Source of the DNA: a bacterium
GTDB taxonomy: Bacteria > UBP13 > UBA5359
Length of the DNA: 12,757 bases
Direction of reading: 5' to 3'
Assembly: GCA_028699365.1 (NCBI GenBank)
Contig: JAQVUQ010000039.1
Location: 1-12,757 of the forward strand
Both the position numbers and the translations under genes were made by a program. Below the pieces are notes generated by a model. The model did not search any database, was not told the origin of the DNA, and saw only the letters and a program-made list of their open reading frames with translations. Shown in pieces: positions 1-5,513 of this stretch (position 1 is the stretch's first letter; each line of letters starts with the position of its first letter).

Positions 1-1052
1 CCCTTCAAAATTCCAGCTAGATCCATACCTGCTTTAGCAGCCAGAGTAATGGAATACTCATGATCACTGGCCTTGGGTCGAAAACTCACCATACTTTTCA
101 ATACTTCAGCCGCCTCATCAGGCTTACCGCATCTTACATATGCCATTGCAAGTTCATATACTACATGTTGTCCGGCACCGGTATTTGCAGGATATAACGA
201 TAAGCACTCGGCCAGATCATCCGGCAAAAGCATACACGCTTCCTTACCGCATCGTATTAACCTTAGCCGCTCCATGGCAACCAATGCACTCGCCGAATCT
301 TTCGGATATCGGCTTAAGAATGTGTTATATACCGAAATTGCTTGCTTAGTTTCCCCCATTTTGTGCAGTTGGTTTGCAAGGGCACGGTAAGCATACGGCA
401 TCCAATCTTTCCAATATTTACTTCGCTTATTATCTGCAAGACATAGAAACTCTTTATACGTATCTACGGCAGCCGCATGTCCACCAACTTTTAACTGTGC
501 CTGCATCTCGGCACGGATCATGAAATTGTTTGAGAGGTATTTATCATGTATGAGCGGAGAAGATGATGATAGTCTCTCAAGATCTTTGCTGGCAGCTATT
601 GCTTCATCAAGTCGGCCCAACCTATGTAGTGATTGTATGCGTGTATTCTGCGCAGTAAAATGCACTCCCACATAAGGTTCATCGAGCGCCAAACATTTAT
701 TCAAATTTTGTAACGCCTCTCCAATTTGGCCAAGATGAAAATGGTAATACCCCAACCAGTAAAATGCCTTAGATGCCCATGGATCTCTGGTGCCGTATTT
801 TGCAATCAGATCCTCTATGTATCTAATATTCGATTCCATATCATCTTTATTACTCATAGGCTTTATCTTGCGTAATGCGCGGCAGAAATCCGTTCTTGGC
901 GCGATGTAATCATCTCCAGCGATAATATGTCCAACAATAATCCCTTTATATCCCATGCTGACATATACAATTATCCCTATACAAATAACTAAGAACAAAG
1001 GCAATAAGAAAGTCATACTGCACTTGTATGCTTGCATTGGTGGACACATCAT
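1..1052 (-). CDS. TPR-repeat exported or membrane-anchored protein, copy B2 (C-terminus beyond window edge)
   Basis: Function unknown. Reading the minus strand from ATG at 1052 gives 350 uninterrupted codons that run off the left edge, so the stop is not seen. An AAGGG ribosome site lies 5 nt before ATG 1052 (8 nt before a second in-frame ATG at 1049). Residues about 14-33 are hydrophobic (FLLPLFLVICIGIIVYV), a signal peptide or anchor. The rest is helical TPR-like repeat sequence, for example AYRALANQLHKMGETKQAISVYNTFL. It aligns without large gaps to B1 (1791-3059); about half the residues match by eye, with shared blocks such as EPYVGVHF, YLSNNFM and YPANTGAGQHV against YPTNTGAGQHV. By that alignment about 70 residues, including B1's C-terminal membrane helix, lie outside the window. 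It follows A2 after 64 nt, probably in the same operon. TPR identity is fairly sure; the role is not known. Confidence 0.85.
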   Translation of the reverse strand, partial: MMCPPMQAYKCSMTFLLPLFLVICIGIIVYVSMGYKGIIVGHIIAGDDYIAPRTDFCRALRKIKPMSNKDDMESNIRYIEDLIAKYGTRDPWASKAFYWLGYYHFHLGQIGEALQNLNKCLALDEPYVGVHFTAQNTRIQSLHRLGRLDEAIAASKDLERLSSSSPLIHDKYLSNNFMIRAEMQAQLKVGGHAAAVDTYKEFLCLADNKRSKYWKDWMPYAYRALANQLHKMGETKQAISVYNTFLSRYPKDSASALVAMERLRLIRCGKEACMLLPDDLAECLSLYPANTGAGQHVVYELAMAYVRCGKPDEAAEVLKSMVSFRPKASDHEYSITLAAKAGMDLAGILK

Positions 1053-1116
1053 ATTTACCCTTCGCTATAAAAAGCCCCTCAACCATATTAGTCAGGCTCT
1101 TTATAGATTCCAAAAA

Positions 1117-1794
1117 CTATTTGTCACATACTGGACTATCATACTTTGAATAAACCGTATCACCTTTATTGCTTCCACATGCGCTAAAGAATGTTCTCTC
1201 ATAACTGCCATATCCATAGTACCAAGGACTAATAAAATGAATTTTTCGAACTCTGCAAGTCCATTCGATACTACCTTGATTATAGTAATTGCCGTCTTTG
1301 TAGTCCCATTCCCACCAATGCCTGATTCTTGAGTATGGTTTAGCTATGACGTCAGCATATCCGCTATTTTCAGCAAATTGAACTTCATCCACGTCAGTTT
1401 GTTGCCGATCATTCGGTAATGCGTCAATGTGTTTTAAATCCAAGCTACCGACAGCATTACTTTTGCATTGAGCACCTATAATGCCTTCTAAACCACCGTT
1501 ACCTAAATGCACAAGTGTCTCACTCGGTTGAAATCTTATATAGCTATGTCTTCTTACCTTGGGAAGCCTTCCGTTACAATTATTGATTTCCATGATTGAA
1601 CCGCGCCCAAAATCATAGTGCCATACACCACTTGTGGGAGTTGTTGCCGATATATAAATTAGCTCTGTATAAGTATCGCGATCTTTCTGGCGCCAGATTG
1701 TTCCTATATCTCGTAATCTAAGGGATACCAAGAAACAAACCACCACAAATACAATTGTTGCCAGAGCAATGACATCTCTTGATATACGCCTCAC
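1117..1794 (-). CDS. Small membrane-anchored protein of unknown function, copy A2
   Basis: Unrecognised 225-residue protein. It starts with GTG at 1794, overlapping the TGA stop of B1 by 4 nt (GTGA), which suggests translational coupling; an AGAGG sits about 10 nt upstream. Residues 8-25 (VIALATIVFVVVCFLVSL) form a hydrophobic segment with flanking basic residues and no obvious cleavage site, so an N-terminal anchor with the rest outside is likely. It is a paralog of A1 (3115-3813): shared features are TYxExIY, a GxW motif, NNCNG against ENCNG, SRxxHxW, GSxEWxCxVR, ACGxNK and SxYDxPxC. Four cysteines match A1 (Cys73, 180, 206, 223). It lacks the cysteine cluster found just after the A1 signal sequence. 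The C-terminal half is rich in Tyr and Trp. It precedes B2 by 64 nt. An extracellular beta-rich domain held by disulfides is an inference. Confidence 0.85.
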   Translation of the reverse strand: MRRISRDVIALATIVFVVVCFLVSLRLRDIGTIWRQKDRDTYTELIYISATTPTSGVWHYDFGRGSIMEINNCNGRLPKVRRHSYIRFQPSETLVHLGNGGLEGIIGAQCKSNAVGSLDLKHIDALPNDRQQTDVDEVQFAENSGYADVIAKPYSRIRHWWEWDYKDGNYYNQGSIEWTCRVRKIHFISPWYYGYGSYERTFFSACGSNKGDTVYSKYDSPVCDK

Positions 1795-3059
1795 CCAGAT
1801 GCGCCTCTGCTTATTCCGGTCTTCCTCCTTTTTCGATTAGCAAAGGCGATCACAAGGCCCATTATAGCTATCGGAATAGCGATTTTCATAGCAGCAAACA
1901 TATTTCTACGAATTCTCTCAACACGCATCTGCCTAAGACGCTCTTTCGCAATTTTTGCTTCCGGCAGATCGGGAAACCGCTGCATAATTTCCAGCAGTAT
2001 TCTCTCTCGTTCCGCATCCTTACCTAATATCTTTAATACATCGGATAGATCGAGGGATGCTCTGGCTGCAAGAGTGACAGAGTACTCTTGATCATCCTGT
2101 TTAGGCTTAAAAATAAGCATACCATTTAATATTACCGCGGCGTCATTCAATTTGTCATCTCTTGTGTATGCCATTGCCAATTCGTATAATACATGCTGTC
2201 CGGCGCCAGTGTTTGTCGGATATAACTTTATACAACTTAGGAGTTCCTCTTTCGAGAGTATACATTGTTCCTTACCGCATTTTATTAGTCTTAACCTCTT
2301 CATAGCTATCAATGCACTTGCGGGGCTGTCTGGATATTGCTTCAAGAATTCGTCGTAAACCGAGATAGCTTCTTTAACATTACCGGTCTTTACCAGTTGA
2401 TCTGCAAGCCCACGATAGGCATAAGATGTCCAACTTTGCCAATATTTGTTTCGTTTATTCTTTGCAGCTTTAATAAACAACCTATAGGTATCTATAGCAG
2501 ATTGTTTCTGGCCTTTGAGCTGCGCCTGTATACCGGCTCGAACCATAAAATTATTTGAAAGAAACTTGTCCTGCCATGCTGGAGGACATGATGTATTGTC
2601 AAGCTCTTTGCTAGCAGCTATTGCCTCTTTAGGTCTTCTTAATATCTGTAGTATTTGCATACGTTCGTTCTGCGCTGCGAAATGCACTCCAACGTATGGC
2701 TCTGGAAGTTTAAGACAGCTATCAAAGTCGGATAGCGCTTCTTCGTATTTGCCTAAAAGATAACGTGTATGTCCAAGCTCACAAAATGCTTTTGCTGCCC
2801 ATGGATCAGAATTACCATATCTTGCTATCGCATCTTCTACTAGCCGAATATTGGCTTCCATATGAGCTTTCGTATCAGCAGGATATTGCTTGAGCAATGC
2901 ACGGCTTAAAGCAGTCTCAGATGCAACTTTATCGTTTTGCGACAAAACAGATTTCACAACTCCCCGGCTATTTCCCTTGGCAGCGACTACAAACACTTCC
3001 GTAGTCGTAACCAGTGTAAACAGGAATGCAAAAACCGTAATATATCTATAACAGTTCAA
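1791..3059 (-). CDS. TPR-repeat protein with signal sequence and C-terminal membrane anchor, copy B1
   Basis: Function unknown. 422 residues from TTG at 3059; an in-frame TAG lies seven codons upstream and no ATG or GTG precedes the hydrophobic N-terminus, so TTG is the best start. AAGGGAAG lies just before it, at somewhat long spacing. Residues 6-27 look like a signal sequence. TPR-like helix pairs occur near residues 90-117, 168-200, 213-242, 290-318 and 329-363 (for example AYRGLADQLVKTGNVKEAISVYDEFL). Residues 388-406 form one hydrophobic helix, followed by a basic tail (NRKRRK). This predicts an exported TPR domain tethered by its C-terminus, with the tail in the cytoplasm. It lies 55 nt after A1, and its stop overlaps the start of A2. 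Paralog of B2. TPR domains usually bind protein partners; the adjacent A protein is the natural candidate, by inference. Confidence 0.88.
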   Translation of the reverse strand: MNCYRYITVFAFLFTLVTTTEVFVVAAKGNSRGVVKSVLSQNDKVASETALSRALLKQYPADTKAHMEANIRLVEDAIARYGNSDPWAAKAFCELGHTRYLLGKYEEALSDFDSCLKLPEPYVGVHFAAQNERMQILQILRRPKEAIAASKELDNTSCPPAWQDKFLSNNFMVRAGIQAQLKGQKQSAIDTYRLFIKAAKNKRNKYWQSWTSYAYRGLADQLVKTGNVKEAISVYDEFLKQYPDSPASALIAMKRLRLIKCGKEQCILSKEELLSCIKLYPTNTGAGQHVLYELAMAYTRDDKLNDAAVILNGMLIFKPKQDDQEYSVTLAARASLDLSDVLKILGKDAERERILLEIMQRFPDLPEAKIAKERLRQMRVERIRRNMFAAMKIAIPIAIMGLVIAFANRKRRKTGISRGASG

Positions 3060-3114
3060 ATATATTACACTTCCCTTCTAAATCCCATAAATATCTATTA
3101 ACCGCAAGGTGCAA

Positions 3115-3813
3115 CTATTCATTGCATGCCGGAGTATCATATTCAGAATGTATCACACCGCCGTTTGCTTTATTATATCCACATGCATATGAGGTTGTGC
3201 TCTGACAACTGCCATGTCCTGGGAAATATTCACCCCAGCAATACTCTCGGACCAAACAATCCCACTCCATTGAACCACTTTTTGTAAAGCTTCCGTCTTC
3301 AAAATCCATAGTCCAGCAATGGCTAACCCGCGAATGTGCTGGTGCAGTCAATGTAGCCCGTAGTTCTTGTGTTAATGAATACGTATCTGTTTTCTGCCAG
3401 CCGTTTGTCATTGTTGTTGCATACTGTAATCCTAATTTCGCAACAGCATCAGTCCCTAAGTCAGCGCCAATGCTACTTGTTAAAGCTCCACTACACGAAT
3501 GTGCAAGTGACTCTTCATAGGTCATAGACACTACATGTTCATCAGTTCGCGTGGTATCTCCGTTACAGTTCTCGAGAATCAATATGTCGCCTATTGTTAC
3601 ACCGCTATTCCAAGTGCCATCTGCAGGAATAGTGGCCGCTCTATAAATTGTCTCAATATACGTTTCACACCTTACCTGGCAATCGGCCATCCCCAGCTCA
3701 CATGTTTTCCCTGGACACGTATATGCGCAGCACACTCTAATCATAAATAACAAAGCTGCACTGTTTATAATTGTAGTGTATGTTATTACCCGCAATGCTT
3801 TTATAAAATACAT
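3115..3813 (-). CDS. Small cysteine-rich exported protein of unknown function, copy A1
   Basis: Unrecognised 232-residue protein. I place the start at ATG 3813: GGAGG lies 6 nt upstream and the protein then begins with a signal-like segment (residues about 6-30). The frame stays open to ATG 3912, which has a purine-rich run (GAGGGGGG) directly before it, so a 265-residue form is possible but would bury the signal sequence. Fourteen cysteines are present, including a cluster after the signal segment (Cys33, 38, 45, 49). Cys82, 186, 211 and 230 are shared with A2. Residues about 110-170 are rich in Ser, Thr and Ala with alternating polar and nonpolar positions, ending in an APAHSRVSHCW segment, a pattern expected of long beta strands. 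First gene of the A1-B1-A2-B2 row. Secretion is likely; biochemical role unknown. Confidence 0.85.
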   Translation of the reverse strand: MYFIKALRVITYTTIINSAALLFMIRVCCAYTCPGKTCELGMADCQVRCETYIETIYRAATIPADGTWNSGVTIGDILILENCNGDTTRTDEHVVSMTYEESLAHSCSGALTSSIGADLGTDAVAKLGLQYATTMTNGWQKTDTYSLTQELRATLTAPAHSRVSHCWTMDFEDGSFTKSGSMEWDCLVREYCWGEYFPGHGSCQSTTSYACGYNKANGGVIHSEYDTPACNE

Positions 3814-3924
3814 CTCATACCTCCAAATTAAGTATTTGATATTAAATATACAAAAGAATTGTACCTTAACCGATTCTATTGCTACCACAACTGAAAGTCG
3901 CTTCCAAGGCATCCCCCCTCATCA

Positions 3925-3953
3925 TAAATAATAGCTTACAAATATGCAGACAA
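3925..3953 (-). promoter_or_regulatory. Weak candidate promoter for the A1-B1-A2-B2 operon
   Basis: On the minus strand TTGTCT (3953-3948) is followed after 17 nt by TATTTA (3930-3925). Both boxes are imperfect matches to sigma70 sites. The position, about 105 nt before the A1 start and back to back with the plus-strand promoter at 3963, is what makes it worth noting. Confidence 0.25.
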
Positions 3954-3962
3954 ATTAGGTAC

Positions 3963-3991
3963 TTAACATATAACGAAATTACGAATATAAT
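3963..3991 (+). promoter_or_regulatory. Strong sigma70-like promoter facing right
   Basis: TTAACA (3963-3968) is separated by exactly 17 nt from a perfect TATAAT (3986-3991). Predicted transcription start is near 3998. No protein gene on this strand follows until 11040, but an intrinsic terminator does at 4044-4077, so it should drive only a short RNA. Confidence 0.6.
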
Positions 3992-4010
3992 AAAAGTGAG
4001 CGCTAAAGCA

Positions 4011-4037
4011 ATGACCATGGGTCGGTTTTTTCTTTAG
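4011..4037 (+). CDS. Possible 8-codon leader peptide inside the predicted small RNA
   Basis: ATG at 4011 opens an 8-codon frame (MTMGRFFL) with TAG at 4035-4037, just before the terminator stem. The layout recalls a leader peptide before an attenuator, but no clear ribosome site precedes it and no gene on this strand follows. Chance is a serious alternative. Confidence 0.15.
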   Translation: MTMGRFFL

Positions 4038-4043
4038 GCTTTT

Positions 4044-4077
4044 GCCGGGGAGTCCAGTCCCCGGCTCTTTTATTTTA
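4044..4077 (+). terminator. Intrinsic terminator of the plus-strand small RNA
   Basis: Perfect 8-bp stem GCCGGGGA (4044-4051) / TCCCCGGC (4058-4065) with a 6-nt loop, followed at once by a T-rich tail (TCTTTTATTTTA). The T tract is only on the plus-strand 3' side, so it terminates rightward transcription. Confidence 0.6.
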
Positions 4078-4213
4078 CCTTTATGCTTTCACCTGCCTTG
4101 CCGATCTTCAATTATCGGCAGATATTAGCTATCTTCGGCTACATAGCGTGTGTCTCCTTCTCGTCCAGAAACGAAAATTTTCCTTCAGCTAATCAAGCAA
4201 GTGCCTACTTAAA

Positions 4214-4243
4214 AGTATAGCATCTCTTTCCACAGCATTGCAA
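4214..4243 (-). promoter_or_regulatory. Candidate leftward promoter with long leader to A1
   Basis: On the minus strand TTGCAA (4243-4238), an 18-nt spacer and TATACT (4219-4214), the latter one base off consensus. Transcription would start near 4207 and give a leader of about 390 nt, passing antisense through the predicted plus-strand RNA. Confidence 0.3.
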
Positions 4244-4271
4244 ATTCTCGCCCTCTTGCAATAGAAAGCCT

Positions 4272-4314
4272 GCATAAATTATGGGAACACTTATTTTCGA
4301 GGAGAAATTTATGC
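4272..4314. repeat. Inverted repeat, 9-bp arms
   Basis: GCATAAATT (4272-4280) and AATTTATGC (4306-4314) are exact reverse complements separated by 25 nt. It lies beside the ychF terminator at the border between the AT-rich and GC-richer regions. It may extend the terminator region or be a remnant of an inserted element; no transposase is present. Confidence 0.4.
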
Positions 4315-4320
4315 GGAGAA

Positions 4321-4351
4321 GGTATAGGGCAGACAACGTCTGCCCTATACC
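4321..4351 (-). terminator. Probable terminator hairpin after ychF
   Basis: Perfect 14-bp inverted repeat (GGTATAGGGCAGAC, 4321-4334, and its complement at 4338-4351) with a 3-nt loop, starting 3 nt after the ychF stop codon. The leftward T tract is poor (TTCTCC, then AAATTT further on), so termination could be inefficient or the hairpin may mainly protect the 3' end of the mRNA. Confidence 0.55.
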
Positions 4352-4354
4352 TTG

Positions 4355-5437
4355 CTAAACGTTGAATCTAAAATTGATGATATCCCCATCCTGAACCGGG
4401 TAGGTCTTGCCTTCCAGACGGACCACACCCTGGGACTTGGCGACATTCATGTCACCGTTGACGCGCATGAAGTCGTCATTGGATATGACCTCCGCCCGGA
4501 TAAAGCCGCGGGAGATGTCGGAGTGTATGGCTCCGGCGGCTTCCACCGCCGGCTCGTTCTTTTTAATGGTCCAGGCCCTGACTTCGTCGGGACCGACGGT
4601 AAAGAAGGATGACAGGTTCAGCAGGGCGTAAGCAGCCCGGATGAAACGGTCTCTGGCTGAGACGCTGATGCCCAGTTCCACCAGAAACTCCGCCTGCTCT
4701 TCGGCCGGCAACTGAGCTATCTCCATCTCTATGCTGGCGGAAAGCTGTATGTACTGCAGATTGCCGGCGTCAAGATAGTTCTTCAGGGGCGCCAGCAACT
4801 GCTCGTCCGGGCTCTCATCCACGTTTATAACCGCCAGCAACGGCTTCATGGTCAGAAACTGGTAGCCGCGCAGCCAGCGCATCTCTTCATCGCTGAAATC
4901 CTGCTGATAGAGCAGCTTTTCATCCTCCAGCAGGGCGGCACAACGCTCTATGACCGCCATATCCTGCCGGGCTTCTTCCTTGCCGCGCTGTATATCGCGG
5001 ATCAGTCGCTCGCGACGGCGCTCTATCACCGACATATCGGAGAGAATGAGATCCATGATGACGGACTTGAGGTCCTCCAGCGGATTGATGCGTCCAAAGG
5101 GATGAGGCACGTTCTCATCGGCGAAGGCGCGCAGGATCAGAGCCAGTGCGTTGACGTCCTGGACCTGCTGCACAAAGGCGCTGTCCAGGCCGCGGGCTGA
5201 AGTAGGATCGCTCTCCAGCCCGGGCATATCCACAAACACCACTTCCGCGGGGGTGGTCTTCTTGGGCGTAAACATGTCGCTGAGACGCTGCAGGCGTTCA
5301 TCCGGCACCTTGACGGTGCCGATATTAGCTTCCTCGCCCTTGCTCTGCCAGGACCTGACGGCGGCGTTGCCGCCTGTCAGGCTATTGAAAACGGTCGATT
5401 TGCCCGATAGGGGCAGACCTATTATGCCAACCTTCAT
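4355..5437 (-). CDS. ychF: YchF/OLA1-family ribosome-associated NTPase
   Basis: Cytoplasmic P-loop NTPase of the Obg-related YchF/OLA1 family, whose members bind ribosomes and prefer ATP over GTP. At 360 residues it is full length (family about 363). Visible: G1 loop GLPLSGKST (7-15), G3 DMPG (70-73), a charged helical coiled coil (about 137-175), NVDE (205-208) in the place of the NKxD guanine-specificity motif, and the C-terminal TGS domain (about 283-360) with RAWTIKK, GFIRAEVIS and VQDGDIINFRFNV. The G1 loop has LS where many homologs have NV. ATG at 5437 has AAGGA 6 nt upstream. It follows rho by 76 nt and is followed immediately by a hairpin terminator, so it is probably the last gene of its transcript. 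Confidence 0.96.
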   Translation of the reverse strand: MKVGIIGLPLSGKSTVFNSLTGGNAAVRSWQSKGEEANIGTVKVPDERLQRLSDMFTPKKTTPAEVVFVDMPGLESDPTSARGLDSAFVQQVQDVNALALILRAFADENVPHPFGRINPLEDLKSVIMDLILSDMSVIERRRERLIRDIQRGKEEARQDMAVIERCAALLEDEKLLYQQDFSDEEMRWLRGYQFLTMKPLLAVINVDESPDEQLLAPLKNYLDAGNLQYIQLSASIEMEIAQLPAEEQAEFLVELGISVSARDRFIRAAYALLNLSSFFTVGPDEVRAWTIKKNEPAVEAAGAIHSDISRGFIRAEVISNDDFMRVNGDMNVAKSQGVVRLEGKTYPVQDGDIINFRFNV

Positions 5438-5452
5438 TAATATCCTTCTCCG

Positions 5453-5483
5453 AAAGTGTTAATGGACGGCCGCAAAAGTGTTA
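5453..5483. repeat. Direct repeat AAAGTGTTA in the rho-ychF gap
   Basis: Two exact copies at 5453-5461 and 5475-5483, start to start 22 bp, about two helical turns. They lie just upstream of the ychF ribosome site. They could bind a dimeric regulator, or be chance. Confidence 0.3.
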
Positions 5484-5491
5484 CTTTCAAG

Positions 5492-5507
5492 GCCTGACCC
5501 CTCAGGC
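5492..5507 (-). other. Small hairpin after the rho stop codon
   Basis: GCCTGA / TCAGGC, a 6-bp stem with a 4-nt loop, 6 nt after the rho stop on the minus strand. No T tract follows, so it is not a standard terminator; it could be a 3' end stabiliser or a pause site between rho and ychF. Confidence 0.3.
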
Positions 5508-5513
5508 TTGCGA

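Larger units (their letters stand above)
1..3813 (-). repeat. Tandem duplication of a two-gene A-B module
   Basis: The four genes read A1 (3813-3115), B1 (3059-1791), A2 (1794-1117), B2 (1052 to the edge). A1/A2 and B1/B2 are paralogous pairs in the same order, with similar A-to-B gaps (55 and 64 nt). Nucleotide sequences have diverged clearly, so the duplication is old and not an assembly artefact. The two proteins of a module have been kept together, which suggests that they act together. Confidence 0.85.
3998..4077 (+). ncRNA. Predicted orphan small RNA of about 80 nt
   Basis: Defined by a good promoter upstream and a terminator downstream. Within it, CTAAAG (4003-4008) can pair with CTTTAG (4032-4037), enclosing a small GACC-ATG-GGTC hairpin (4013-4023) and a U-rich run (4026-4031). 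The 3' end is the terminator stem. It is divergent from A1, or antisense to the A1 leader if the leftward promoter at 4214-4243 is used. No match to an RNA family that I know. Ends are estimates. Confidence 0.42.
3814..4354. other. 541-nt AT-rich intergenic region between the A-B operon and ychF
   Basis: No convincing protein gene over 10 codons. It holds a plus-strand promoter and short RNA unit (3963-4077), two candidate leftward promoters (3925-3953 and 4214-4243), the ychF terminator hairpin (4321-4351) and an inverted repeat (4272-4314). Small stem-forming sequences also occur at 4099-4120 (TGCCGAT/ATCGGCA, 8-nt loop) and 4206-4217 (TACTT-AA-AAGTA). I see no tRNA, CRISPR repeat or insertion sequence. 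Confidence 0.7.

Noticed and set aside
3814-3912. Longer A1 protein starting at ATG 3912
   Set aside because: ATG 3813 has a well-spaced GGAGG and puts the signal-like segment at the N-terminus, in line with paralog A2; the longer form remains possible.
3814-4207. Cyclic-di-GMP riboswitch in the leftward leader, prompted by GGCAAAAGCC near 4036-4046
   Set aside because: The GGGCAAACC and GACGCAAAGCC core elements and tetraloop receptor layout are missing; the similarity is only a few bases.
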